Notes: a model not told the origin generated them from the letters alone. DNA of 18,614 nt from Burkholderiales bacterium (GCA_011391855.1 JAABPT010000355.1:1-18614); one strand, 5' to 3'; positions 7,189 through 15,826 are shown, numbered from the stretch's first letter. Translations and numbers: made by a program.

Positions 7189-7455
7189 GACGGCACGCCG
7201 GCCTCGTTGGCGTTCGGTCGAGATGTCCTGCGCCAATCAGCCGCGTACTGCTGCATGAATTCGGCGTAGGCGACCTTCAACCCGTCGGTGACGCCGATGA
7301 TGCGTGCGGCCAAGTTCAATGGTGGTGGATGCGGATGACGCGGGGAAGATACCACTCCGTCACGGGGGCGGCCGCTTGGCGGTGACCAGGGCTGCCGAGT
7401 CTTGGCCATGGGGTGTGACAATTCTCTGCGTCTGCATTTCCGGAGTTTTCCCAGC
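7189..7455. other. Intergenic region between doc and ugd
   Basis: This 267-base region holds the possible minus-strand coding remnant (7200-7319) and, near its right end, the GACAAT box (7417-7422) and the ugd ribosome site (7441-7445). No terminator with a T-run, no RNA gene and no insertion-sequence end was seen. Confidence 0.5.
7200..7319 (-). pseudogene. Possible remnant of a coding sequence between doc and ugd
   Basis: On the minus strand a frame from TTG 7319 reads a protein-like stretch (LNLAARIIGVTDGLKVAYAE, then FMQQYAADWRRT). It has strong G/C preference at third codon positions over about 35 codons. Beyond that the frame runs antisense into doc and loses this character, and upstream (PRHPHPPP) it looks non-coding. 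This may be a gene fragment truncated when the toxin-antitoxin module arrived. I do not recognise the family, and chance cannot be excluded. Confidence 0.3.
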
Positions 7456-8787
7456 ATGAAAGTCACCGTCGTCGGCACCGGTTATGTCGGTCTGGTCACT
7501 GGCGCCTGCCTGGCCGAAATGGGCAATCACGTGGTCTGCCTGGACGTCGACGAGCGCAAGATCCGTACCCTGAACGAAGGCGGCATCCCCATCCACGAGC
7601 CGGGGCTCGATACGCTGGTGCAGCGCAATGCCGCCGCAGGCCGGCTGCAGTTCACCACCGATGTGGCCGCCGCGGTGGGCCACGGCACGATCCAGTTCAT
7701 CGGCGTGGGCACGCCGCCCGACGAGGACGGCTCGGCCGACATGCAGTACGTGCTGGCCGCCGCCGCCAGCATCGGCCGCCACATGACCGACTACAAGGTC
7801 ATCGTCGACAAGAGCACGGTGCCGGTGGGTACGGCCGACCGCGTGCGCGAGGCAGTCGTCGAGGCGCTGCGCAGGCGCGGCCTGGAAATGGAATTCGCCG
7901 TGGTCTCCAACCCCGAATTCCTGAAGGAAGGTGCGGCGGTGGAGGACTGCATGCGGCCCGACCGCATCATCGTGGGCGCCGACGACGAGCGCGCCATCCT
8001 GCTCATGCGCGCCCTCTACCAGCCCTTCATGCGCAACCGCGACCGCCTGCAGCTGATGGACGTGCGCAGTGCCGAGTTCACCAAATACGCCGCCAACGCC
8101 ATGCTGGCCACGCGCATCAGCTTCATGAACGAGCTGGCATTGCTGGCCGAGCGCGTGGGCGCCGACATCGAACAGGTGCGGCTGGGCATCGGCAGCGACC
8201 CGCGCATCGGCACGCACTTCCTTTACGCCGGCACCGGCTACGGCGGCAGTTGCTTTCCCAAGGACGTGAAGGCGCTCATCCACACCGGCCTGGCCAACGA
8301 CTTGCCTCTGCAGGTGCTTTCAGCGGTGGAAGCGGCCAACGAGCGGCAGAAGCTGGTGCTGGTCGACAAGATCACGGCCCGCTTCGGGCAAGACCTGGCC
8401 GGCCGGCGCTTCGCCCTGTGGGGCCTGGCCTTCAAGCCCAACACCGACGACATGCGCGAGGCGCCCAGCCGCGTCATCGTGGCCGAACTGGCGCGCCGCG
8501 GCGCGGTGCTGCAGGCCTACGACCCGGTGGCCATGCCCGAGGCCCAGCGCGTGCTGGCCGGCACGCCGGGACTGCATTTCGCGGCCAACCCCTACGAGGC
8601 GCTGGAAGGCGCCGACGCGTTGCTGGTGGTCACGGAGTGGAAGGAGTTCCGCACCCCCGACTTCGACGCCATCAAGGCCGCACTGAAGCAGCCGCTGGTC
8701 TTCGATGGCCGCAATATCTTCGACCCGGCGCTGATGCGGCTGCAGGGCATCGAGTACCACGGCATCGGGCGCGCCGCGGCCACTTGA
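7456..8787 (+). CDS. ugd: UDP-glucose 6-dehydrogenase
   Basis: This 443-residue enzyme oxidises UDP-glucose to UDP-glucuronate with two NAD+, supplying an acidic sugar for extracellular polysaccharide. The N-terminal Rossmann motif is GTGYVGL (7-13). VDKSTVPVGT (117-126), NPEFLKEG (152-159) and KYAANA (210-215) are conserved. The catalytic cysteine is Cys266 in GYGGSCFPKD (261-270). The C-terminal UDP-binding domain includes WGLAFKPNTDDMREAPS. ATG 7456 is chosen because MKVTVVGTGYVG is the standard start and CGGAG lies at 7441-7445; an ATG at 7402 would add 18 poor residues. The gene converges on rmlC with only three bases between the stop codons. A GACAAT box at 7417-7422 could be its -10, but no clear -35 is seen. 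Confidence 0.96.
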   Translation: MKVTVVGTGYVGLVTGACLAEMGNHVVCLDVDERKIRTLNEGGIPIHEPGLDTLVQRNAAAGRLQFTTDVAAAVGHGTIQFIGVGTPPDEDGSADMQYVLAAAASIGRHMTDYKVIVDKSTVPVGTADRVREAVVEALRRRGLEMEFAVVSNPEFLKEGAAVEDCMRPDRIIVGADDERAILLMRALYQPFMRNRDRLQLMDVRSAEFTKYAANAMLATRISFMNELALLAERVGADIEQVRLGIGSDPRIGTHFLYAGTGYGGSCFPKDVKALIHTGLANDLPLQVLSAVEAANERQKLVLVDKITARFGQDLAGRRFALWGLAFKPNTDDMREAPSRVIVAELARRGAVLQAYDPVAMPEAQRVLAGTPGLHFAANPYEALEGADALLVVTEWKEFRTPDFDAIKAALKQPLVFDGRNIFDPALMRLQGIEYHGIGRAAAT

Positions 8788-8790
8788 AGT

Positions 8791-9363
8791 TCAGCCCGGC
8801 AGGTCGGCTGTCGCCAGCAGCAAGGCGGCGGCATCCTTGGGCGCCACCAGCGGCGCCTTCAGGCCCGGCGGCAGCGGCCAGTGGATGCCGATGGCGGGGT
8901 CGTCCCAGCGGATGCTGCGTTCGCAGTCGCGGGCATAGACGTCCGTGGTCTTGTAGAGGAAATGCGTGTTGTCCTGCAGCGCCAGGAAGCCATGCGCAAA
9001 GCCCTCGGGGATCCACAACTGGCGCTTGTTCAGCGCGCTCAGCTCCACGCCTTCCCAGTGACCGAAGGTGGGTGAGCCGCGGCGGATATCCACCGCCACG
9101 TCGAAGGCCGCGCCCTGCACCACGCGCACCAGCTTGCCCTGCGCATGCGGCGGCAGCTGGTAATGCAAGCCGCGCAGCACGCCGGCCAGGCTGCAAGAGT
9201 GGTTGTCCTGCACGAAACGGCGCGGCACCGGCTGGCCCAAAGCGGCGAGCGCGCTCTCGAAGCGGGCTTCGTTGAAGCTCTCCATGAACCAGCCGCGGTC
9301 GTCGGCAAAGACCGCCGGTTCGACGATGAGCACACCCGGCAGCCGCGTTGCGAGCAGTTTCAT
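8791..9363 (-). CDS. rmlC: dTDP-4-dehydrorhamnose 3,5-epimerase
   Basis: RmlC converts dTDP-4-keto-6-deoxyglucose to dTDP-4-keto-L-rhamnose, the third step of dTDP-L-rhamnose synthesis. The 190-residue cupin protein is of usual length. It shows DDRGWFMESFN (21-31), GVLRGLHYQ (61-69) with the catalytic His67, GKLVRVVQG (76-84), DVAVDIRRGSPTFG (88-101) and the late Tyr143. It is the last gene of the polysaccharide operon. Its ATG overlaps the rmlA stop by one base (TGATG), indicating translational coupling. Confidence 0.95.
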   Translation of the reverse strand: MKLLATRLPGVLIVEPAVFADDRGWFMESFNEARFESALAALGQPVPRRFVQDNHSCSLAGVLRGLHYQLPPHAQGKLVRVVQGAAFDVAVDIRRGSPTFGHWEGVELSALNKRQLWIPEGFAHGFLALQDNTHFLYKTTDVYARDCERSIRWDDPAIGIHWPLPPGLKAPLVAPKDAAALLLATADLPG

Positions 9364-10244
9364 CAGAATGCCTTTTCGCGCAGCACCTGCATGAGGTACT
9401 GGCCATACCCGTTCTTGAGCATCGGTGTGGCCAGTGCTTCCAGCTCGGCCGCGCCGATCCAGCCTGAACGGTAGGCGATCTCTTCCGGGCAGGCCACTTT
9501 CAGGCCCTGGCGTTTCTCGATGGTGGCGATGAATTGGCCCGCTTCCAGCAGGCTGTCGTGGGTGCCGGTGTCCAGCCAGGCATAGCCGCGGCCCATGATC
9601 TCCACCGCCAGCTGGTCCTGGCGCAGGTACTGCGCGTTGACCTCGGTGATCTCGAGTTCACCGCGCGCGCTGGGCTTGATGTGGGCGGCAATGTCGCACA
9701 CCTGCTCGTCGTAGAAATAAAGGCCGGTGACGGCGTAGTTGCTTTTCGGTGCCTTCGGCTTTTCTTCGATGCTGAGCGCGCGCTTGTGCCCGTCGAAGGC
9801 CACCACGCCGTAACGCTCGGGGTCCTGCACGTGGTATGCGAAGACGCTGGCTCCGGTGGCACGTGCATTGGCCCGCGCCAGCAGTTGCGCGAAGTCGTGG
9901 CCGTAGAAAATGTTGTCGCCCAGCACCAGCGCGCTGGGCCGGTCGGCCACGAAACTGCGGCCCAGGATGAAGGCCTGCGCCAGGCCGTCGGGGCTGGGCT
10001 GCACGCAGTAGCTGAACTGCATGCCCCAGCGGCTGCCGTCACCCAGCAGCGCCTGGAAGCGCGGCGTGTCCTGCGGCGTGCTGATGACCAGCACTTCGCG
10101 CATGCCGGCAAGCATGAGCGCGCTCAAGGGGTAATAGATCATCGGCTTGTCGTACACCGGCAGCAGTTGCTTGCTCAGCGCCAGCGTGGCCGGGTGCAGA
10201 CGGGTGCCGGAGCCGCCGGCGAGGATGATGCCTTTGCGTTGCAT
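9363..10244 (-). CDS. rmlA: Glucose-1-phosphate thymidylyltransferase
   Basis: RmlA makes dTDP-glucose from dTTP and glucose-1-phosphate, the first step of the rhamnose branch. The protein has 293 residues, the standard length. Visible motifs are the nucleotide-binding loop GGSGTRLHP (10-18), LSKQLLPVYDKPMIYYPLS (23-41), LGDNIFYG (108-115) with the metal-binding Asp110, the sugar-binding EEKPKAPKS (160-168), EITEVN (198-203) and WLDTGTHDSL (223-232). The chosen ATG gives the usual MxxKGIILAGG start; the same frame continues far upstream but only as a shadow of rmlD. The gene starts 17 bases after the rmlD stop. Confidence 0.96.
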   Translation of the reverse strand: MQRKGIILAGGSGTRLHPATLALSKQLLPVYDKPMIYYPLSALMLAGMREVLVISTPQDTPRFQALLGDGSRWGMQFSYCVQPSPDGLAQAFILGRSFVADRPSALVLGDNIFYGHDFAQLLARANARATGASVFAYHVQDPERYGVVAFDGHKRALSIEEKPKAPKSNYAVTGLYFYDEQVCDIAAHIKPSARGELEITEVNAQYLRQDQLAVEIMGRGYAWLDTGTHDSLLEAGQFIATIEKRQGLKVACPEEIAYRSGWIGAAELEALATPMLKNGYGQYLMQVLREKAF

Positions 10245-10261
10245 GGTCGAGTCTCTTTGAT

Positions 10262-11161
10262 TCACTGTCCCAGGATTTCGGTGAGCATGCGTTCGACGCC
10301 AACCTGCCAGTGCGGCAGCGTCAGGCCGAAGGCCTGTTGCAGCTTGTGCGTGGCCAGCCGCGAATTCAGCGGGCGGGCGGCCGGCGTCGGGTAGTCGCTG
10401 GTGGGAATGGGCTGGATGGCGTCGGCCGCCACGCGGATCGGCTGGCCGTGGGCCCGCGCCCATTCGATGACGAAGCGTGCGTACTCGAACCAGTTCGTCT
10501 CGCCGCCGGCCACGCAGTGGTAGCTGCCGGCCAACGCCGGCTCGGCCTGCACGCGCCGCACGGTGTGCGCGGTCACGTCGGCCAACAGCTCGGCGCCGGT
10601 GGGCGCGCCGACCTGGTCGCTGATGACCTTGAGTGAATCTCGCTCCGCCGCCAGCCTGAGCATGGTGCGTGCGAAATTGCCACCGCGCGCGGCGTAGACC
10701 CAGCTCGTGCGCAGGATCAGGTGGCGGCAGCCGCTGGCGCGGATGAGTTGCTCGCCTTCCAGTTTGGTGCGGCCATAGACGCTCAAGGGCGCGGTGGTTG
10801 CGTCTTCGCTGCGCGGCGCGCTGCCGCTGCCGTCGAAGACATAGTCGGTGCTGTAGTGCACCAGCAGCGCGCCCAGCGCCGCGGCCTCGCGCGCCACGAT
10901 CCCCGGCGCCGTGGCGTTTAAGGTGCGCGCGAAATCGGGCTCGCTCTCGGCCTTGTCGACGGCGGTGTGGGCGGCCGAATTGACGATGAGCCCTGGCTGC
11001 ACTCGCCGCACCAGCGCGGCCAGCATTTCGGGGTCGGCAAAGTCGGCTTTCAACTCGCCGGGCGTGTCGAAGTCGCAGGCCACCAGCTCGCCCAGCGGCG
11101 CCAGTGAGCGCTGCAACTCCCAGCCGACCTGGCCCTTGCAACCCAGAAGCAGGATCTTCAT
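10262..11161 (-). CDS. rmlD: dTDP-4-dehydrorhamnose reductase
   Basis: RmlD reduces dTDP-4-keto-L-rhamnose with NAD(P)H, the last step to dTDP-L-rhamnose. This 299-residue short-chain dehydrogenase has the dinucleotide motif GCKGQVG (7-13), NSAAHTAVDKAE (61-72), STDYVFDG (104-111) with Thr105, and the catalytic pair Tyr129/Lys133 in YGRTK. The ATG at 11161 gives the family start MKILLLG; the longer in-frame extension to 11383 covers the rmlB end and is rejected. It begins 49 bases after the rmlB stop, the largest gap among the four rhamnose genes. Confidence 0.95.
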   Translation of the reverse strand: MKILLLGCKGQVGWELQRSLAPLGELVACDFDTPGELKADFADPEMLAALVRRVQPGLIVNSAAHTAVDKAESEPDFARTLNATAPGIVAREAAALGALLVHYSTDYVFDGSGSAPRSEDATTAPLSVYGRTKLEGEQLIRASGCRHLILRTSWVYAARGGNFARTMLRLAAERDSLKVISDQVGAPTGAELLADVTAHTVRRVQAEPALAGSYHCVAGGETNWFEYARFVIEWARAHGQPIRVAADAIQPIPTSDYPTPAARPLNSRLATHKLQQAFGLTLPHWQVGVERMLTEILGQ

Positions 11162-11210
11162 GGCAGCACCCGAAAGTCGCTGCGAACGGCGAGGTGAGAT
11201 TGGGGGCTCA

Positions 11211-12272
11211 TCATCGCGCGCTGTAGTTGGTGGCCAGCCAGTCGCGGTAGCCGCCGCTCTGCACATTGGCCACCCAGTCGGCGTGGTCCAGGTACCACTG
11301 CACCGTCTTGCGGATGCCGCTGTCGAAGGTCTCGGCCGGGCGCCAGCTGAGTTCGCGCTCGATCTTGCGCGCGTCGATGGCATAGCGGCGGTCGTGGCCG
11401 GGCCGGTCCTTCACAAACGTGATGAGCCGCGTGTACGGGCCTTCGGCGCTGGGCCGCAATTCGTCGAGCAGCGCGCAGACGCGGTGCACGATGTCGCGGT
11501 TGGGCATCTCGTTCCAGCCGCCGATGTTGTAGACCTCGCCCACGCGGCCGCGCGCCAGCACGGCGCGGATGGCGCTGCAGTGGTCGCCCACATACAGCCA
11601 GTCGCGCACCTGCAGGCCGTCGCCGTAGATCGGCAAGGGCTTGCCCGCCAGCGCGTTGACGATCATCAGCGGGATCAGTTTCTCGGGGAAGTGATACGGC
11701 CCGTAGTTGTTGCTGCAGTTGGTGGTGAGCACCGGCAGCCCGTAGGTGTGGTGCCAGGCGCGAACGAGGTGGTCGCTGGCGGCCTTGCTGGCGCTGTAGG
11801 GGCTGTTCGGTTCGTAGGGGTGCGTCTCGGTGAAGGCCGGTGCATCGGGCGCCAGGCTGCCGTAGACCTCGTCGGTGCTGACATGGTGGAAACGGAAGGC
11901 GGCCTTCGCCGCGTCGTCCAGCCCGTTCCAGTGTGCGCGCGCGGCCTCCAGCAGCGTGAACGTGCCCTCGACATTGGTCTTGATGAAAGCGCCCGGGCCA
12001 TAAATGCTTCGGTCGACGTGGCTTTCGGCGGCGAAGTGCAGCACGGCACGCGGCCGGCGCTCCGCGAACAAGCGGTCGAGCAAGGCGCGGTCGCCGATGT
12101 CGCCCTGCACGAACACATGTCGCGCATCGCCCTGCAGCGAAGCCAGGTTCTGCAGGTTGCCGGCGTAGGTGAGGGCGTCGAAGTTGACGACCGGCTCGTC
12201 GCTTTGCGCCAGCCAGTCCAGAACGAAATTGCTGCCGATGAAGCCGGCACCGCCGGTGATGAGGATGGTCAT
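11211..12272 (-). CDS. rmlB: dTDP-glucose 4,6-dehydratase
   Basis: RmlB removes water from dTDP-glucose to give dTDP-4-keto-6-deoxyglucose. The 353-residue extended short-chain dehydrogenase shows GGAGFIGSNF (7-16), FDALTYAGNL (31-40), HFAAESHVDRSI (79-90), the catalytic triad region STDEVYG (132-138) with Thr133, Asp134 and Glu135, and YSASK with Tyr159 and Lys163. NNYGPYHFPEKLIPL (188-202) is also conserved. The ATG shares bases with the manC stop (ATGA), so the two genes are probably translationally coupled. The order rmlB-D-A-C is the common one for this pathway. Confidence 0.97.
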   Translation of the reverse strand: MTILITGGAGFIGSNFVLDWLAQSDEPVVNFDALTYAGNLQNLASLQGDARHVFVQGDIGDRALLDRLFAERRPRAVLHFAAESHVDRSIYGPGAFIKTNVEGTFTLLEAARAHWNGLDDAAKAAFRFHHVSTDEVYGSLAPDAPAFTETHPYEPNSPYSASKAASDHLVRAWHHTYGLPVLTTNCSNNYGPYHFPEKLIPLMIVNALAGKPLPIYGDGLQVRDWLYVGDHCSAIRAVLARGRVGEVYNIGGWNEMPNRDIVHRVCALLDELRPSAEGPYTRLITFVKDRPGHDRRYAIDARKIERELSWRPAETFDSGIRKTVQWYLDHADWVANVQSGGYRDWLATNYSAR

Positions 12273-13699
12273 GTCGCCCTGCCGTAGGTGTCTTCGAAGC
12301 GCACGATGTCGTCCTCGCCCAGGTAGCTGCCGGACTGCACCTCGATGATCTCCAGCGGCACCTTGCCCGGGTTGCGCAGGCGGTGTTTCGCGCCCAGCGG
12401 GATGTAAGTGCTCTGGTTTTCGGCCAGCAGGATGACCTGATCGCCCACCGTGACCTCGGCCGTGCCGGTGACCACGATCCAGTGTTCGGCGCGGTGGTGG
12501 TGCATCTGCAGGCTAAGGGCGGCACCCGGCTTGACCAGGATGCGCTTGACCTGGTGGCGCGGCCCCTGGTCGATGCCGTCGTACCAGCCCCAGGGGCGGT
12601 GCACCTTTCGGTGCAGCACCTGCTCGCCGCGCTGTTCGCGGCCCAGTTGCGCCACGATATTCTTCACGTCCTGGCTTTTCTCGCGGCTGGCCACCAGCAC
12701 GGCGTCGGGCGTTTCCACCACCACCACGTCGTCCAGCCCCACCACGCTGACGAGCCGGCTGGTGGCGTGCACCAGGGTGTTGTGGCTGTCGCTGACGATG
12801 GCGTCGCCAACGCTGGCGTTGCCGGCGGCGTCCTTGGGCGCCACCTGCCAGACGGCTTCCCAGGCGCCGAGGTCGTTCCAGCCGGCGGCCAGCGGCTCCA
12901 TGCGGATATCGAGCACGCCGGGGCACTTCTCCATCACCGCGTAGTCGACGGACTCGCTGGGCACCGACCCGAATTCGGCCTTGCCGGGGCGCACGAACAG
13001 CGCGTCGGTCTTGCGCACCGCCCACGCGGCCCGGCAGGCGTCCCCGATGTCGGGGCGGAAGCGCTGCAGCGCTTCGAGCCACACCGAAGCCTTCAGCACG
13101 AACATGCCGGCATTCCAGAAATAACCGCCGCGCGCCAGATACTGTTCAGCCGTGGCGAGGTCGGGTTTTTCCACGAACTGCGCCACGCGCGGGCCCTCGG
13201 CGCGGATGTAGCCGTAACCGGTTTCCGGCCGGTCGGGCGCGACGCCGAGGATCACCACGGCGCCCTCGGCCGCTGCCTGCACGGCCCGCGCCAGCGCGGC
13301 GTTGAAGGCTTCGGCGTCGGTCACGGTCTGGTCCGCAGGGGTGACGACCATCACGGGATCGGTCCCCGACTCCGCCGCCTGCAGCGCGGCCAGCGTCACG
13401 GCCGGCGCGGTATTGCGGCCCACCGGTTCCAGCAGCACGGCCGCGGGGTCCGAATGGCTCTCGCGCAACTGGTCCAGCACCAGGAAGCGGTGTTCCTCGT
13501 TGCACACCACCACCGTCGGCGCCACCACGATGCGCTCGCCGGCCAGCCCCTGCAGCCGCGCCGCGGCCTGCTGAAACAGGCTGGTGTTGCCCGACAGCAC
13601 CAGGAACTGCTTCGGAAACCCGGCACGCGACAGCGGCCACAGCCGCGTGCCCGAGCCGCCGGCCATGATCACCGGTTGCACATGGATGTCGTCGTTCAT
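12269..13699 (-). CDS. manC: Mannose-1-phosphate guanylyltransferase / mannose-6-phosphate isomerase
   Basis: This 476-residue type II bifunctional enzyme makes GDP-mannose and also isomerises fructose-6-phosphate and mannose-6-phosphate. The N-terminal GMP domain has GGSGTRLWPLSR (14-25), FPKQF (28-32), GRNTAPA (94-100) and the sugar-binding FVEKPD (175-180). The C-terminal cupin isomerase domain (about 355-470) has HRPWGWYD (367-374), QMHHHRAEHWIVV (398-410) with the zinc ligands, and HRLRNPG (439-445). Start and stop both overlap neighbours (ATGA with galE before and rmlB after). A separate phosphomannomutase (ManB), needed to link the two activities, is not in this window. Confidence 0.95.
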   Translation of the reverse strand: MNDDIHVQPVIMAGGSGTRLWPLSRAGFPKQFLVLSGNTSLFQQAAARLQGLAGERIVVAPTVVVCNEEHRFLVLDQLRESHSDPAAVLLEPVGRNTAPAVTLAALQAAESGTDPVMVVTPADQTVTDAEAFNAALARAVQAAAEGAVVILGVAPDRPETGYGYIRAEGPRVAQFVEKPDLATAEQYLARGGYFWNAGMFVLKASVWLEALQRFRPDIGDACRAAWAVRKTDALFVRPGKAEFGSVPSESVDYAVMEKCPGVLDIRMEPLAAGWNDLGAWEAVWQVAPKDAAGNASVGDAIVSDSHNTLVHATSRLVSVVGLDDVVVVETPDAVLVASREKSQDVKNIVAQLGREQRGEQVLHRKVHRPWGWYDGIDQGPRHQVKRILVKPGAALSLQMHHHRAEHWIVVTGTAEVTVGDQVILLAENQSTYIPLGAKHRLRNPGKVPLEIIEVQSGSYLGEDDIVRFEDTYGRAT

Positions 13700-14715
13700 G
13701 TCTCGTATCCCTTGGGGTTCGTCGCCTGCCAGCGCCAGCTGTCGGCGCACATGCGCGCCAGGTCGTGCCGCGCGCGCCAGCCCAGCATCACGTCGGCCAG
13801 CGTGGGGTCGGCCCAGCAGGCAGCTACGTCGCCGGGCCGCCGCGGCACCACGTCGTACGGAATCTCGCGGCCGCTGGCGGCAGCGTAGGCGGCCACCACC
13901 TCGAGCACGCTGCAGCCGCGCCCGGTGCCCAGGTTCACGGTGAAGGAGCCTTCGTGGCTGAACAGCCGGCGCAGCGCGGCCACGTGGCCTTCGGCCAGGT
14001 CGCAGACGTGGATGTAGTCGCGCACGCCGGTGCCGTCGGGCGTGTCGTAGTCGTTGCCGAAGACCTGCAGCCGCGGCAGCCGACCCACTGCCACCTGCGC
14101 CACGTAGGGCATCAGGTTGTTGGGCGTGTCGCGCGGGTCTTCGCCGATGCGGCCGCTCTCGTGCGCGCCCACGGGGTTGAAATAGCGCAGGCTGGCGGTC
14201 TGCCAGGCCGGGTCGGCCACGCCCAGGTCGCGCAGGATCTGCTCGCCCATCAGCTTGGTCTGGCCGTAGGGGTTGGTGGCCGAGAGCGGCGCATCCTCGG
14301 TGATCGGCAGCCGGGCCGGGTCGCCGTAGACGGTGGCGCTGGAACTGAAGACGAAGCGGCGCACGCCATGGCGCTGCAGCGCCGCGCACACGGTGAGCAG
14401 GCCGCCCAGGTTGTTGGCGTAATAGGCCAGCGGCTTGGCCACCGATTCGCCCACCGCCTTGTAGGCTGCGAAGTGCACCGCGGCGTCTACCCGGTGGCGG
14501 CCCAGGATGTCTTCCATCGCCGCCACGTCGCAGACGCTGGCGCGTTCGAACACCGGCTCGCGGCCCGACAGTGCACGCAGCCGGTTCAGCACCTCGGGTG
14601 AGCTGTTGCTGAAGTCGTCGACGCCGACGACGCCGTACCCGGCCTCCAGCAGCGCCAGCCAGGTGTGCGAGCCGATATAGCCGGTGGCGCCGGTGAGCAG
14701 GACCGTGTGTTTCAT
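13696..14715 (-). CDS. galE: UDP-glucose 4-epimerase
   Basis: GalE interconverts UDP-glucose and UDP-galactose using bound NAD. The 339-residue protein carries GATGYIGSH (9-17), VDDFSNSSPEVL (32-43), HFAAYKAVGESV (81-92), SSSATVYG (124-131), and the catalytic YGQTK with Tyr150 and Lys154. LRYFNPVGAHESG and DGTGVRDYIHVCDLAEGH follow, both standard for GalE rather than other sugar epimerases. Its position in the operon points to a role in supplying galactose for the polysaccharide. The start shares an ATGA overlap with the end of the epsL-like gene. Confidence 0.95.
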   Translation of the reverse strand: MKHTVLLTGATGYIGSHTWLALLEAGYGVVGVDDFSNSSPEVLNRLRALSGREPVFERASVCDVAAMEDILGRHRVDAAVHFAAYKAVGESVAKPLAYYANNLGGLLTVCAALQRHGVRRFVFSSSATVYGDPARLPITEDAPLSATNPYGQTKLMGEQILRDLGVADPAWQTASLRYFNPVGAHESGRIGEDPRDTPNNLMPYVAQVAVGRLPRLQVFGNDYDTPDGTGVRDYIHVCDLAEGHVAALRRLFSHEGSFTVNLGTGRGCSVLEVVAAYAAASGREIPYDVVPRRPGDVAACWADPTLADVMLGWRARHDLARMCADSWRWQATNPKGYET

Positions 14716-15794
14716 CGCAGCAGCACTTGCGCGTAGCAGCTGGTCAGCGTGGCGTCGTAGCTGCTGCGGCCGGAGGCCGTGCCCTGGTAGCTGGAATCGC
14801 GGCGGTCCAGGCCGAGCGAACAACCGACCGTGGTGTTGCGCAACGCGGCCCAGCTCAGCCCCGGCTGGAAGTTGGTGTCGTCGTCGGTGAAGCCGCCCAG
14901 GTCGTCGTAGTCGCGGTTGCCGTAGCTCAGGCGCGCATTCAGCTGGTTGCCGTCGCCCGGGTTGAGGTTGGCGAAGAGGTCGATGTCGTTGCGGCGGCTG
15001 TCCAGTCTGCTGTTGACCGTGGCCATGGGGTCGATGAGGTGACGGTCGACCTCCTCGCGCCGCGACTCGGTGCGCAGCCCGGCACCGAGTGTCGGCGCCC
15101 CCGACCAGCGGTGGCGCACGCCGAAGGTGAACGCGGTGTAGCGGTCGTCGCGGGTGTAGCCGTCGGTGAAGCGGACCACCGGCGCGCCGGTGATGGGGTC
15201 AGCCTCGATGCGGTAGGGCGTGGCCTGCAGGGTTTCGATGTCGTTGCTGACCTGGTCGTAGACGAAACTGGCCTCGAACCAGTTGTGCGAGCGCTGCCAG
15301 TCGCCCAGCCGGACCAGCAGGCTGAGCCGGTTGTAGCGCTCTTCGTTGTCGCCGCGGCCGGTGGGCACGTCGCGGTCGCCGTAGGCACCGAGCCGCAGCC
15401 CGGACGTGAATTCGGCCTTGCCCGAGAGCTTTTCCACCGTGTCCCAGTCCACCCCCGCGGTGAGCGCATAGCGCGGGCTGTCGAGCTGAGGCTGGTCGCC
15501 ATAGCTGCTGTAGCCGGCGCTGAGGCTGCCGTAAACACGCTGGCGGCCTATGGGCTGGTCCAGGTCGGCCAGCAGCAGCGTGGTGGAGATCAGCCCGGAC
15601 GATTGCGGCTCGATGACCTGCACGCCGCCGCCGGGCAAGGCAACCTCGCTGCGGTCGGGCAGGCGGAAGATGTTGGAGTCGTAGCCGAAGGTCTGCGACA
15701 CGCCCAGGTAGTAGGGGCTCGTCTGGGCACGGCCCGCCAGGGGAGCCGGCAGCACGAGCAGGGCAGCGGCGCAGCGGCTTGGCACGTTGGGCAT
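14712..15794 (-). CDS. epsL: EpsL-like outer-membrane beta-barrel protein of the exopolysaccharide operon
   Basis: This 360-residue protein has a Sec signal peptide (about 1-23, cleavage near AGRA-QTS). The mature part is full of short alternating, aromatic-rich beta strands ending in charged turns, as in a porin-like barrel. The opening YYLGVSQTFGYDSNIFRLPD (28-47) resembles EpsL/beta-barrel porin-2 proteins of betaproteobacterial exopolysaccharide clusters. A role as outer-membrane exporter or assembly factor is inferred from family and context; the exact function of EpsL is not established. Two cysteines near the end (Cys325, Cys353) could form a disulfide. The last residues are AQVLLR rather than the usual C-terminal Phe/Trp. 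A strong ribosome site (AGGAAGGA) precedes the ATG. It overlaps galE by four bases. Confidence 0.8.
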   Translation of the reverse strand: MPNVPSRCAAALLVLPAPLAGRAQTSPYYLGVSQTFGYDSNIFRLPDRSEVALPGGGVQVIEPQSSGLISTTLLLADLDQPIGRQRVYGSLSAGYSSYGDQPQLDSPRYALTAGVDWDTVEKLSGKAEFTSGLRLGAYGDRDVPTGRGDNEERYNRLSLLVRLGDWQRSHNWFEASFVYDQVSNDIETLQATPYRIEADPITGAPVVRFTDGYTRDDRYTAFTFGVRHRWSGAPTLGAGLRTESRREEVDRHLIDPMATVNSRLDSRRNDIDLFANLNPGDGNQLNARLSYGNRDYDDLGGFTDDDTNFQPGLSWAALRNTTVGCSLGLDRRDSSYQGTASGRSSYDATLTSCYAQVLLR

Positions 15795-15801
15795 CGATCG
15801 G

Positions 15802-15809
15802 TCCTTCCT
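15802..15809 (-). promoter_or_regulatory. Strong ribosome binding site of the epsL-like gene
   Basis: The minus strand reads AGGAAGGA seven bases before the ATG at 15794, the clearest ribosome site in the operon. The genes downstream mostly rely on overlapping starts and stops instead. Confidence 0.6.
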
Positions 15810-15826
15810 CGGTGGTTCGGCAACAG

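Noticed and set aside
11162..11210. A hidden small gene or promoter between rmlB and rmlD
   Set aside because: The 49-base gap has no open frame of note and no recognisable -10/-35 pair.
12383..13888. A 501-codon open frame on the plus strand opposite manC and galE
   Set aside because: It spans the junction of two real genes on the other strand and has shadow-type composition.
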